A stretch of 35,516 nt of DNA from Bradyrhizobium sp. SRL28 (GTDB taxonomy: Bacteria; Pseudomonadota; Alphaproteobacteria; Rhizobiales; Xanthobacteraceae), in the NCBI RefSeq assembly GCF_018596315.1, contig NZ_JAHEAG010000049.1:1-35516 (forward strand). Reading direction: 5' to 3'. The notes under the pieces were generated by a model. It saw only the letters and a list, made by a program, of their open reading frames with translations, did no database searches and was not told the DNA's origin. Below are positions 22,282-31,342 of the stretch, piece by piece; within the stretch, counting starts at the first letter, position 1; each line of letters begins with the position of its first letter. Both the position numbers and the translations under genes were made by a program.

Positions 22282-23615
22282 CTATTTAGTGTGCCGCGCC
22301 GACGATAGCGGCGTAACGTTTTCATCGACGGCTGCGTCGGAGCTGGCCGCCGCAGTGGGTCGGTCAGAATCGGCTTCGACAGCATCGGGCCGCGCCACGC
22401 GCCGCGCTTCCTCGACCTCGCGGGCCATCTGCAATGCGGCGACCAGTTCGCCCGCCGTCATGCCGGAGGCGCTGAAGGCCGGCATCCCCTCGCGCCGGAT
22501 CGCGGCATGCACCACGCACAGGATCAGCACCAGCACTGCCGGCATCAGGTCGATCGAGATCGCGCCCGCCCAGCTCGGAATGAAATCGCTGGCGTAGCGA
22601 AGCACGGCTTCGGCGGGCGACATGGTCTGGAACCGAACCGGGGCAATGCCAGGATCTTATCGGCGGCCTCGGCGAGCGAAGCTGCCTGCGTGGCGATCGA
22701 GCTCTCGACCTTGCCGACCACGGCCGTCTGCCGGTCCGCAAGATCGGCAGTGCGGCCGCCGGCGGCCGGCGCGATGAAGCCAGATGACAGGGACGTCGCC
22801 GCGCGCTTGACGGCGGGCGCCACCGACGTCTGCTGCAGGTTGGTGATCACGCCGCTGAGCGCCAGCGACTCGGTGGCGAAAGCGTCGCTGCGCGTCGAAA
22901 TCGGCCCGCGGTCGGAAATCAACTCGCGCATCTTCGCCAGATGCTTGCCGCCCTGTTCGAACAAGGCCGAAACGCGCTTGCCCGAGGCCTGGACCTCCTG
23001 ACCGAGGCTGTCGAGCTGCCCGGACATCTAGGTCAGGAGTTGTACGACGGTGCCGGAGCCCGCGGTGCCGGTGAGCGAACCGGCGCGCTCGGCGTCGGCC
23101 AGTCTGGAAAATCGCGATGAGGCGAGCTGGATATCCGGCAGCAGCCCTTGCGCTGCGATGGCGTTGCTGTTGGCGGTATCGAGGTCGCGGGTATAGTTCT
23201 GCACGGTGATGGCGAGATGCTGCTGAATGGCGGCGGCGCCCGCCAGCGCCGAGGCGTTGAGCCAGGACGACATCGCCACGATCATCAGGGAGCCCAGCAG
23301 CATGCAGCCGAACATCAGGGCGCGACCGGTGCGGTCGACCACATGCGGCATGAACTGCATGAGGAATATCCAGAAGGCGTAGATGCCCACCGACACCGCA
23401 ACTGAATAGATCACGGCGGCGAAGAAAACCGTGGTCGGGCTGCCGTTGAGCAATTCGCGGACGCCGAGATAGGTGTAGACGCCGGCCGCAAGCGCCAGGA
23501 TCGCGGTGGTCAGTTTCAGCGTGACTTCGAGGCGCGCGACGCCCTTCGAGAGCAGCAGCGCATTGGAGGCGCGCGCCGTGGCCGCCGGAGCGGCAAGGCC
23601 GTTGGTCGTGGGCAT
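22282..23615 (-). pseudogene. Multi-span membrane protein gene, broken by amber codon and frameshift
   Basis: Reads MPTTNGLAAPAATARASNAL with three hydrophobic spans (ILALAAGVYTYL, FFAAVIYSVAVSVGIYAFWI, FGCMLLGSLMIVAMSSWL), then QNYTRDLDTANSNAIAAQGL and VVQLLT, then TAG at 23028-23030. The same frame goes straight on with MSGQLDSLGQEVQASGKRV and a helical domain. Near 22640 a run of four G (C on the coding strand) shifts the frame by one base. With one more base it would read on into MSPAEAVLRYASDFIPSWAG and a last span LMPAVLVLILCVVHAAIR, ending at 22282. Restored, it is about 444 aa. The family is not recognised. Confidence 0.75.
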
Positions 23616-23731
23616 GACGTATCCTGTCCCGGTTCAACGAACCGTTCTGATCAACGCCCCCACGTTGCTTGCTAAGTCGTTCAACTCATAGAGATAAATT
23701 CCGACGAGATTGTGTCGAATGGCGTCGACGG

Positions 23732-24805
23732 TCAGGCTTCGCCGCCCAGCCAAGTCAGGATCTCCGCGTTCATCTCGCGCGGATAGGTATGGCTGAGATC
23801 GTCGAGTTCGCGATAGGTGACCTTGGCACCCGCGGCCGACAGCGCCTGGCTGGTCTGCCGCGCCACCTGCACCGGGAACATCCAGTCGAGCCGGCCATGC
23901 ACGATATGAACGGGCAGGCCGCGCAGCCTGTCGGCGTCGGCCATTTCCGCCATCAGCGGATGGAACGTCGCCGCGACCGGCGCGAGATGGGTAAAAGGCG
24001 AGGCGCGATCGAAACCCGTCACATAGCAGAACGTGCCGCCGTCGCTCATTCCGGTCAGCAGCATCCGCTCCGCATCGATGTTCCATCGCAAGCGCACGGA
24101 TTCCAGGATGCGCATCAGGTTCGGCGTATCGGTGTCCTCGCCCATCAGCGCCCAGGTGCTGCTGTTGGCGGTTGGCGCGATCACGATCGCGCCGCGGCTG
24201 CGCGCGTCGCGCAGCCAGCTCCACAGGAAGCCGCGGCCATTGCCGCTGCCGCCGTGCAGCGCCATCACCAGCGGCCAGGCGCGGTCGGGCGTGTAATATT
24301 CCGGCACATACAGCGAGAAGCCGCCGCGGCTGCCGGGCTCGTTCTGATTGTGGAAGACACCGGTGTTTTCATTGGCCGGCGCCGCCAGCCGCGCCGCGAG
24401 ATCGGCGTCGCCGCGCATTGCAGGGTCGACAAAGAACTGGTTGACCGGCGGCAATCTTGCCGACAGCGCATAGAGCGCTTCCTGCGCGCGCGGAGCGTGA
24501 CGCAGCGCGCGAAACAGGCTGACGAAATCGCCATGGCCGCTTTGCACGACGCGCAAGGCTTCGAACGCAGCGAGCGCGGCATCGCTTGCCGTTTCGAGCG
24601 GAATCTTGATGTCGGCGAAATCCGCGGGCCATTGCTCGAGCCGCGGCCGAATCGCGCGCAGCGCATCGTCCGGCTTGCCGGCCGCTTCCATCACGCGGTC
24701 GAAATCCGGCGGATTGAGGTAGCGCGCGACGAAGCCCAGGGCTTCCAGCGATTGCAACAGCGGCGGCAGCACGGCCACGATGTCGTCCACCACGGCCTCA
24801 CTCAT
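23732..24805 (-). CDS. Phospholipase/carboxylesterase, alpha/beta hydrolase
   Basis: A 357-aa protein. The first 150 residues are helical and unassigned. The hydrolase domain follows: LVMALHGGSGNGRGF (oxyanion region, about 180-193), TGMSDGGTF with nucleophile Ser254, IVHGRLDWMFP with Asp307, and DDLSHTYP with His339. This is the esterase_phd/carboxylesterase 2 layout. No signal peptide, so probably cytoplasmic. The substrate is unknown. It is transcribed like the neighbouring HtrA-like gene, from which a repeat-like 138-bp spacer separates it. Confidence 0.82.
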   Translation of the reverse strand: MSEAVVDDIVAVLPPLLQSLEALGFVARYLNPPDFDRVMEAAGKPDDALRAIRPRLEQWPADFADIKIPLETASDAALAAFEALRVVQSGHGDFVSLFRALRHAPRAQEALYALSARLPPVNQFFVDPAMRGDADLAARLAAPANENTGVFHNQNEPGSRGGFSLYVPEYYTPDRAWPLVMALHGGSGNGRGFLWSWLRDARSRGAIVIAPTANSSTWALMGEDTDTPNLMRILESVRLRWNIDAERMLLTGMSDGGTFCYVTGFDRASPFTHLAPVAATFHPLMAEMADADRLRGLPVHIVHGRLDWMFPVQVARQTSQALSAAGAKVTYRELDDLSHTYPREMNAEILTWLGGEA

Positions 24806-24825
24806 TACGCATTCCCTATCCTAGA

Positions 24826-24943
24826 GCGGTTTCCAGCGAAGCATGTCCTCGGACTTGATCCGGGGACGGGGACGGGTTCGCGTCAAGAAAACGCGTCGAA
24901 TCAGAAATCTGGAGCTCCGTTCCGATTTCATCGGGATGGGACT
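24826..24943. repeat. Dispersed intergenic repeat with terminal hairpin
   Basis: The spacer reads AGAGCGGTTTCCAGCGAAGC, CGCGTCAAGAAAACGCGTC and ends in CTCCGTTCCGAT-TTC-ATCGGGATGGGA. I recognise this as a common Bradyrhizobium intergenic repeat type; copy number not measured. The end hairpin could serve as terminator for the HtrA-like gene, whose stop abuts it. Confidence 0.55.
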
Positions 24944-25915
24944 CTAGTGTAACCGCGGCGCCTTCAACAGCTTGGCGCGGTCGGTCGAACTCAGCACCAC
25001 GTCGAATGTGACGCCCTCGTGGTAGACGGTGAGCGGCACATCGACGCCGGCGGCGCCGAGCGACCAGAGCTTTCGGTAGAAGCCGGTCTGGCCGGTGATC
25101 TTGTCGCCGTTGACGGCGAGGATGACGTCACCGGTCTTCAGTTCGGCGCGCGCTGCCGGTCCCTTGCTGGCGATGCCGACCACCACGACGCGGTTGTCGA
25201 TTTCGGTGGTGTACATGCCGAGCCACGGCCGCGCCGGCTTGTTGACGCGGCCGAATTTCCTGATGTCGTCGAGCACCGGCTTCAGCAGATCGATCGGCAC
25301 GATCATGTTGACGTGCTCGGCCTTGCCCTCGCGCTCGCGTTCGAGCTGCAGCGAGCCGATGCCGATCAGTTCGCCGCGGCCCGAGATCAGCCCGGTGCCG
25401 CCCCAATTGGGATGCGCGGGATGGGTGAAGATCGCCTCGTCCAGCAGATATTCCCAGTAGCCGGCGAATTCCTGCTTGGCCGCGATCTGGCTGGCGACCG
25501 AACGGGTGCGCCCGCCGGCGCCGCCAACCACCACGCGGTCGCCAATTTGCGCAGCCGCAGAAGAGCCGAGCGGCAGCGGCTCGAGATCGAGGTCGCCGAG
25601 CGCCTGCACCAGGCCGAAGCCGGATTCGAAATCGAAGCCGAGCGCGTGGCCTTCCACCACGCGGCCGTCACCGCGATGCAGCCACACTGCTTCGGCCTCG
25701 GTGATGAGATAGCCGATCGTCAATACCAGCCCGTCATCGATCAGCACGCCATTGCCGGCGCGTTCGGTGCCGAGCGTCTCCGCGCTGAAGGCGTCAGACG
25801 GGATGATCGAATGCAGCCCGACCACCGACGACAAGGCTTTGTCGAGGTCGAACGCGTAGTCGCCCGGACGCGGCTGGTTTGCGGGCGGCACTCTCCACTC
25901 GGTCAAAGAGGGCAT
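24944..25915 (-). CDS. HtrA-like protein with PDZ domain, triad not conserved
   Basis: A 323-aa protein. Residues 25-215 look like a trypsin/HtrA fold (GNGVLIDDGLVLTIGYLI, FESGFGLVQAL, GDRVVVGGAGG, NWGGTGLISGRGELIGIGS). About 225-310 form a PDZ domain (RPWLGMY, GIASKGPAARAELKTGDVIL, VNGDKI). The usual TNNHV His is replaced (TIGYL, Tyr69), the DLAV Asp region reads SGFGL, and GNSGGPL reads NWGGTGL with Trp171 for the nucleophile Ser. It is probably not a protease. No signal peptide is seen. AGGAG lies 8 nt before ATG 25915. I believe related proteins exist in Bradyrhizobium, which would argue for a conserved non-catalytic role. Confidence 0.78.
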   Translation of the reverse strand: MPSLTEWRVPPANQPRPGDYAFDLDKALSSVVGLHSIIPSDAFSAETLGTERAGNGVLIDDGLVLTIGYLITEAEAVWLHRGDGRVVEGHALGFDFESGFGLVQALGDLDLEPLPLGSSAAAQIGDRVVVGGAGGRTRSVASQIAAKQEFAGYWEYLLDEAIFTHPAHPNWGGTGLISGRGELIGIGSLQLEREREGKAEHVNMIVPIDLLKPVLDDIRKFGRVNKPARPWLGMYTTEIDNRVVVVGIASKGPAARAELKTGDVILAVNGDKITGQTGFYRKLWSLGAAGVDVPLTVYHEGVTFDVVLSSTDRAKLLKAPRLH

Positions 25916-26077
25916 GGATGGTCTCCTGGCGAGCCAGCGCGCTTTAAGGTGAGGAGCGCGCGGGGAATACATGACAATCTATGCTGCAAACGGCCGTCTT
26001 GAAAGTGTCCCCCAAAATGGGCCGTCACGCGACTCATAAGAGGGCAGATTCACAAATGTTCCGTGGGCCATTGCGGA

Positions 26078-27595
26078 TCATTCCGCGTTCGCCCGCGCCC
26101 GGGCCGGTACGATCCGGAAGTCGCGGCTCCGCTGCAGCCAGGCTGCGCGCTCGTCTCGCAGCAGTGTCCGGCGGACCTTGCCGGAATCGTCACGCAGGCC
26201 GACGGTGACGGCCTCGAAGCTTTCCGGATGCTTGTAGCGACTGAGCCGGTCGGCCAGGAACGCGGCCATGCCGTCGGCAACCGCTTGCGCATCCGTGCTG
26301 TCGTCGAGTTCGAGGATGGCGTGCACACGCTGCCCGAATTCCGGATCGGGCAGGCCGACGACGACGCAGGAGCGCACTTCGGGATGTTCCGTCACCGCAG
26401 CCTCGACTTCCGCAGGATAGATGTTCGCACCGCCGCGCAGGATCATGTCGGCAAGGCGGTCGCCGAGATAGAGATAACCTTCGGCATCGAGCCGGCCGAT
26501 GTCGCCGAGCGATTCCCAGCCGTCCGCGCGACGCTTCGGGTCGGCGCCGAGATAATGATAGGTGGAGCCGGCGCCGTCATTGGGCAGGAAATAAATTTCG
26601 CCGGTCTCGCCGGTGGCGACCTCGTTGCCGTCTTCGCCGATGATGCGCAGGCGCGCGGTCTCGCTGATCTTGCCGACCGAGCCGCGATGTTCGAGCCATT
26701 CAACACCCGATATGATCGTGGCGCCCTGTGCTTCGGTGCCGCCATAGAGCTCGTAGATGCGCTCGGGCCCCAGCCACTCGATCCATTTTTCCTTCAGCCA
26801 TGGCGGCATGGGAGCTGCCATGTGAAACACGATCTGCAGGCTCGACAGGTCGTAGCGGTTGCGCACCTCGTCGGGCAGCGCCCAGATCCGGTGCATCATG
26901 GTGGGCACGAAATTGACCCACTGAACCCGGCTGGCCTCGATCAGGCGCAAGCATTCCTCGGCGTCGAATTTGACAAGGCCGGTGACGCGTCCGCCATTGA
27001 ACAGCGCAGTGTGCGAAACGATGAAGGGGGCGTTGTGGTAGAGCGGGCCGGGGTTGAGCAGGGAAGCGCCGAGTGGCATGCCGAGCGCCGCCGGTCCGGC
27101 GGTATCGACCACGGCGGGCTTGTGATCGAGGATCACTTTCGGCCGACCGGTCGAGCCGCCGCTGGTCATCGCCTTCCAGTAGCGCGCCACCGGGTTGTTG
27201 ATTGGTTCGTCGGAAACGCCGTCCGGCACGAAATCGGCCGGCAGTGAATTCGGCGCATTCCAGTCGGGCTGGCCGCCGACCACCAGAGACGGCTTGAGGA
27301 TGTCGAGCACGGCTGCAGCCTCACCGCGCGGCAATCGCCAGGTCAGCGATGTGGGCGTCGCGCCGCACTTCCACACCGCAAAGGTGGTTTCGAAAAACAC
27401 GTTGCTGTTGGGCAGCCCGATCGCGACGAAATCGCCGGGCTTGACGCCCTTGGCGGCGAAGGCGCGCGCGCGGCGGTTGGCGTTGCGTTCGAGTTGCTCC
27501 CAGGTGAGCGTGTCGTCAGCATGGCTGATGGCGATCGTATCGCTCGGCTTGCGTTCGGCATACCAGCGCGGCACGTCGGCAATAGGGATGAGCAT
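26078..27595 (-). CDS. Acyl-CoA synthetase (AMP-dependent ligase)
   Basis: A 505-aa ANL-superfamily enzyme that activates a carboxylic acid with ATP and joins it to CoA. The P-loop-like motif is TSGGSTGRPKVI at about 144-155; YELYGGTEAQGATI at 281-294 is the A5-type motif; GDIGRLDAEGYLYLGDRLAD and RGGANIYPAEVEA cover the hinge and A8 region; KVRRTLLRD near the end holds the catalytic Lys position. The substrate may be an aromatic, fatty or steroid acid. ATG 27595 has GGAAA at 8 nt. The gene stands alone, with no beta-oxidation partners adjacent. Confidence 0.88.
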   Translation of the reverse strand: MLIPIADVPRWYAERKPSDTIAISHADDTLTWEQLERNANRRARAFAAKGVKPGDFVAIGLPNSNVFFETTFAVWKCGATPTSLTWRLPRGEAAAVLDILKPSLVVGGQPDWNAPNSLPADFVPDGVSDEPINNPVARYWKAMTSGGSTGRPKVILDHKPAVVDTAGPAALGMPLGASLLNPGPLYHNAPFIVSHTALFNGGRVTGLVKFDAEECLRLIEASRVQWVNFVPTMMHRIWALPDEVRNRYDLSSLQIVFHMAAPMPPWLKEKWIEWLGPERIYELYGGTEAQGATIISGVEWLEHRGSVGKISETARLRIIGEDGNEVATGETGEIYFLPNDGAGSTYHYLGADPKRRADGWESLGDIGRLDAEGYLYLGDRLADMILRGGANIYPAEVEAAVTEHPEVRSCVVVGLPDPEFGQRVHAILELDDSTDAQAVADGMAAFLADRLSRYKHPESFEAVTVGLRDDSGKVRRTLLRDERAAWLQRSRDFRIVPARARANAE

Positions 27596-27753
27596 GGGGT
27601 GTTTCCGTTGGGGCGTTGATGCCGCTCTTGTGCTTCTGATGAGGCGGTTCACCGCCATCGGCACTTCACCAACGAGAGCCGGGGTGAGTCAAGGCAGGAT
27701 AAGCGGCAGAGCGACTGCTCTCTGACAGACAGGAAACGCTTGCGTCAGTTCAT

Positions 27754-28023
27754 TCACCAGGACGTCGGACTGCCCCAATTTAGAATGCGTTGCTTTGATT
27801 CGTCGATGAAGCGAGGTCGGCTGAGGTAGCGCGTGAGGCGACCCTCGCTGCCCCAGCCGCGCTTCCTCGCGAGAGGCTCCAGGGCGCGGACGATCAAGCC
27901 GAGTGCGAGCAGCGTCAGCAACACATAGCACAGATAGTCGCCGATGGCAGCGCATAGCAAAATGCCGACGCAGAAACCGAGAGCGTTGAGCAGAAATCTG
28001 GAAAGTCGCCCGCTTGGCCGCAT
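27754..28023 (-). CDS. Small membrane protein, 89 aa
   Basis: Two adjacent hydrophobic stretches (FLLNALGFCVGILLCAAIGD and YLCYVLLTLLALGLIVRAL) are followed by a basic C-terminal tail with PLARKRGWGSEGRLTRYLSR. Basic residues on both sides suggest both ends are cytoplasmic. AAGGGA lies about 9 nt before the ATG. No domain recognised. It lies between the acyl-CoA synthetase and the HNH gene on the same strand, with gaps that do not suggest a tight operon. Confidence 0.55.
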   Translation of the reverse strand: MRPSGRLSRFLLNALGFCVGILLCAAIGDYLCYVLLTLLALGLIVRALEPLARKRGWGSEGRLTRYLSRPRFIDESKQRILNWGSPTSW

Positions 28024-28138
28024 GACCGCGATCCCTTCGTAAGGGCATCTAGCGATTGCTTGCCAAGAGCCAACCCGGGCTCGCCATCAAGGTAAATTTC
28101 GCATTGACGGAGCCCACGAGAAAATCCGCGCGCGACTC

Positions 28139-28696
28139 TTACGGATCGAGTTCCGTATCCCAGTATAAATAATCCAGCCAGCTATCGTGCAGATAGTTCG
28201 GCGGAAACAGTCGCCCGTTCCGATGCAGCTGATGCACCGTCGGCGCGAACGGGTGTTGCCTCGGAAACATCCGCGCCTGCTGCGGCGTCAGATTGCCCTT
28301 GCGCAGATTGCACGGCGAGCAGGCCGCGACGACATTTTCCCAGGTGGTCTGGCCGCCCTTGCTGCGCGGGATGATGTGATCGAAGGTGAGGTCGTCATGC
28401 GCGTGGCAGTACTGGCAGACGAAGCGGTCGCGCAGGAAGACGTTGAACCGGGTGAAGGCGGGATGCGTGGTCGGCTTGACGAACGACTTCAGCGACACCA
28501 CGCTCGGAAGCTGGATCTCGAAGCTCGGGCTGTGCACCGCGCGGTCGTAATGCTCGACAATATTGACGCGATCGAGAAACACCGCCTTGATCGCGTCCTG
28601 CCACGACCAGAGAGACAGCGGGTAATAACTCAGCGGCCGGAAATCCGCGTTCAGCACCAGTACCGGCCAACCGCCTTGCGAGACATGTGCGTTCAA
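28139..28696 (-). CDS. HNH endonuclease family protein
   Basis: A 185-aa protein of a widely conserved chromosomal HNH type. VLVLNADFRPLSYYPLSLWS opens the fold. A zinc site is formed by Cys94/Cys97 (FVCQYC) and Cys126/Cys129 (ACSPCN). The HNH core has TFDHIIPRSKGG with Asp106-His107, Asn121 in WENVV and the final Asn/His around CNLRKGN. The TTG start at 28696 has AGGAG at 7 nt, while the internal frame gives no ATG until deep in the domain. The role is probably DNA cleavage or repair; unlike mobile HNH enzymes this type is a stable chromosomal gene. Confidence 0.85.
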   Translation of the reverse strand: MNAHVSQGGWPVLVLNADFRPLSYYPLSLWSWQDAIKAVFLDRVNIVEHYDRAVHSPSFEIQLPSVVSLKSFVKPTTHPAFTRFNVFLRDRFVCQYCHAHDDLTFDHIIPRSKGGQTTWENVVAACSPCNLRKGNLTPQQARMFPRQHPFAPTVHQLHRNGRLFPPNYLHDSWLDYLYWDTELDP

Positions 28697-28889
28697 GTAA
28701 CGCTCCTGACCCCCATGTTAGCTGCGAAGCAGCATGCGCCCTGCATACTACAGGCAGCGTGACGGGATTGTGAAGAGCGTTCCGGGGCTTATCCGCCGCT
28801 GCCACCGTTCCGCCCGTATTTGCATCGTGGCCGCGAAGACCGCTAAATCGGACGGACAGGCGTCGTTCGGCCGCAGGCGGACCTCAAAA

Positions 28890-30650
28890 ATGGGCACCCC
28901 TTCACGTTATCTTGAGGCTCCGCGCCGGTTACGGGCGTTCGTTCGCGCCCATGAAACGAGCCTGGTGGTCCTGGCGGCGATGATCGGAACCATCGGCGGC
29001 CTGGTGGTGCTGGCGATGAGCGTGGCGGTGGCGGCTCTGCACGCGCTGCTGTTCAACATCAGCATCACGGAGCGGCTTTCCAGCCAGCCAGGTGTCGAGA
29101 CGCTGCGGGCCGTGCTGGTTCCAAGCCTCGGCGGCTTGCTGCTGGGCGTGGCCCTGCTGCTATTGCTGCGCTGGCGGCCCGCGCGCGAGATCGATCCGAT
29201 CGAAGCCAATGCCTTGCATGGCGGGCGGATGTCGTTTCGCGGCAGCGTCATTGTGGCCCTGCAGACCACCTGGTCCAGCGGCGTCGGGGCGTCGGTCGGT
29301 CTTGAAGCGGGATATACCCAACTTGCGAGCGGCCTTGCCGCTTCGCTCGGCCGTGGATTTCACCTGCGCCGCGCCGATCAGCGCATGATGGTCGGCTGCG
29401 GAGCGGCCGCTGCGATCTCGGGCGCGTTCGGCGCCCCGCTCGCCGGCGCGTTCTATGCGTTCGAACTCGTGATCGGAGGCTATACGCCGGCGAGCCTCGC
29501 GCCGGTCGGCGTCGCCGCCGTGGCGGGTTATTTCGTCACCCATGGATTTGAGGCGCTATCGCTCGGCATCAGCGTCGGCCCGGTCGGCGACGTGGTCGGG
29601 CGCGATCTTGCCCTTGCCGCGCTGCTCGGGGGTCTGGCGGCGTTGTTTGGCATCTTCATCATGCGTGGCGTGGCCTTGTGCGAGATGGCGCTTGCGACGA
29701 CCGGTCTCTGGTCGCCGCTGCGCCCGGCGCTCGGCGGCCTCGCGGTCGGTCTGCTCGCGCTGCTGACGCCGCAGGTGATGTCGTCCGGTCATGGCGCGCT
29801 GCATTTTTCCGGCCTCGTCTCGATGCCGTTGCAGATCATCGCCGGTGTCTTCGTTCTGAAGGCGATGGCCTCGATTATTTCGCTCGGGTCCGGCTTCCGA
29901 GGCGGATTGTTCTTCGCGACGCTGTTCATGGGCGCGCTCGGCGGCCGCCTGTTCGCCGACGGCGTCGATCTGGTCTGGCCGAATCTCGGCCTCGATTCGA
30001 ATGTCTATGCGGTGATCGGCATGAGCGCGCTGTCGGCGTCGGTGATCGGCGGTCCCTTGACGATGTCATTCATCGCGCTGGAATCGACCGGCAATCTATG
30101 GCTGACGACGGCGGTGCTGGTTGCGGTCATCATCTCGACCATGATCACGCGGGAACTGTTCGGCTACTCCTTTGCCACCTGGCGATTTCACCTGCGGGGC
30201 GAGACCATCCGCAGCGCCGCCGATGTCGGCTGGATTCGAGATCTCACGGTCCAGCGCCTGATGCGGCCGGATGTCGCTACGGTCGATGCCGGTATCGGGA
30301 TCGAGGACTTCCGGGTGAAATTTCCGCTGGGGTCGAAGACGCAGGTCGTCGCGATCGATGCCACGGGGCGTTATGTCGGGTTGGCGGTGGTCGCCGAAGC
30401 GCACGCACCGGATATCAATGCGGCGCGCGGCCTCATCGGCATCCTGCATCATCGGGAGGTCGTGCTGAATCCGGCCATGAACATTCAGGAAGCCATCGCC
30501 GTCTTTGACGCCGCCGAAGCGGAATCGCTGGCGGTCGTCGAAACCGATGGCGAGCACCGGCCGGTCGGGATTCTCACCGAAGCCCATGCCATGCGGCGCT
30601 ACGCGGAAGAATCCGACAAGCGCAGGCGGGAGGCGATCGGCGAGGTTTGA
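28890..30650 (+). CDS. ClC family chloride channel/antiporter with C-terminal regulatory region
   Basis: A 586-aa protein with about ten membrane spans to residue 430. GASVGLEAGYTQLASGL corresponds to the GKEGP-type motif, with the gating Glu conserved, and GSGFRGGLFFATLFMGALGG to the GxFxP-type motif. GAFGAPLAGAFYAFEL is also typical. The C-terminal 150 residues (IRDLTVQRLMRPDVATVDAG, AIAVFDAAEAESLAVVE, PVGILTEAHAMRRYAEE) form a CBS pair. It moves chloride, perhaps with protons. ATG 28890 is chosen because the upstream open frame (to 28734) is not membrane-like. Divergent from the HNH gene. Confidence 0.87.
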   Translation: MGTPSRYLEAPRRLRAFVRAHETSLVVLAAMIGTIGGLVVLAMSVAVAALHALLFNISITERLSSQPGVETLRAVLVPSLGGLLLGVALLLLLRWRPAREIDPIEANALHGGRMSFRGSVIVALQTTWSSGVGASVGLEAGYTQLASGLAASLGRGFHLRRADQRMMVGCGAAAAISGAFGAPLAGAFYAFELVIGGYTPASLAPVGVAAVAGYFVTHGFEALSLGISVGPVGDVVGRDLALAALLGGLAALFGIFIMRGVALCEMALATTGLWSPLRPALGGLAVGLLALLTPQVMSSGHGALHFSGLVSMPLQIIAGVFVLKAMASIISLGSGFRGGLFFATLFMGALGGRLFADGVDLVWPNLGLDSNVYAVIGMSALSASVIGGPLTMSFIALESTGNLWLTTAVLVAVIISTMITRELFGYSFATWRFHLRGETIRSAADVGWIRDLTVQRLMRPDVATVDAGIGIEDFRVKFPLGSKTQVVAIDATGRYVGLAVVAEAHAPDINAARGLIGILHHREVVLNPAMNIQEAIAVFDAAEAESLAVVETDGEHRPVGILTEAHAMRRYAEESDKRRREAIGEV

Positions 30651-30660
30651 GCGCTGGTGT

Positions 30661-31293
30661 TCACGGTTTGGCGGCGCTGGTCATGAGCTTCAGGCCCAAG
30701 CCGAACATGACGGCGCCGGCCGCCCGATCAACCCAGGACTTGTACGACAGGTAAGCCCGTTGCGGTCCTGGCGACGAGAAGAGAAAGGCGACCAGCGCAT
30801 ACCAGGCAGACTCAACAAGGAACACGGCTGCAAGCAGCGCGGCGGCAAACCCCAGTGAGAAGGATACGGGGAGAAAAGCGGCGAACACGCTTGCATAGAC
30901 GATCGCTGTCTTTGGGTTGCTGACCTGTGTCGTGACGCCCAGCCAGAACGCGCCGAACGGCCGACGGCTGTCCTGGCCGCCGGCCCCGACGACCGCGAGG
31001 GGCCGCTGCGCAGATCTGAATATGAGAAAGCCCAGGTAGCAAAGGTACAGGCCTCCCAGAACCCTGAGCCCTGCATAGAGCGCGGGCACAGCCAGCAGGA
31101 CGCTCTGTAGCCCGAGCAGCGCCGCCGCGCCGAAGATGGCGCCCCCTGCACCCATGCCCAGCGCTGTGGCAAGCGCCCTGATCCTGCTTGATGCGACAGC
31201 CACGCGGGCCACCATCACGAAGCTGGGCCCGGGGCTGATCACCCCAACGCTGAGCGCGGCGACGATGCTGGCGAGCGTTGCAAGTTCTTGCAT
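30661..31293 (-). CDS. LysE family translocator
   Basis: A 210-aa membrane protein with about six spans. VGVISPGPSFVMVARVAVA near the N-terminus is the LysE/RhtB signature, followed by GLYLCYLGFLIFRSA and the conserved NPKTAIVYASVFAAFLP. It probably exports an amino acid or related compound; the substrate is unclear. GGAGG lies 8 nt before the ATG. It is convergent with the ClC gene, ending 10 nt from its stop, and follows the NTF2-like gene with a gap of about 50 nt, so the two may share a transcript. Confidence 0.9.
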   Translation of the reverse strand: MQELATLASIVAALSVGVISPGPSFVMVARVAVASSRIRALATALGMGAGGAIFGAAALLGLQSVLLAVPALYAGLRVLGGLYLCYLGFLIFRSAQRPLAVVGAGGQDSRRPFGAFWLGVTTQVSNPKTAIVYASVFAAFLPVSFSLGFAAALLAAVFLVESAWYALVAFLFSSPGPQRAYLSYKSWVDRAAGAVMFGLGLKLMTSAAKP

Positions 31294-31342
31294 TGTCTAA
31301 TCCTCCGGGGCGGCTTGCACGGCTTGACTGTAACGGGCTGGA

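Noticed and set aside
23669..27247. Long plus-strand open frames (23669-24952, 25019-26002, 26063-27247)
   Set aside because: They are Arg/His/Gln-rich antisense frames opposite the esterase, HtrA-like and acyl-CoA synthetase genes. None has a domain, and the real genes account for the region.
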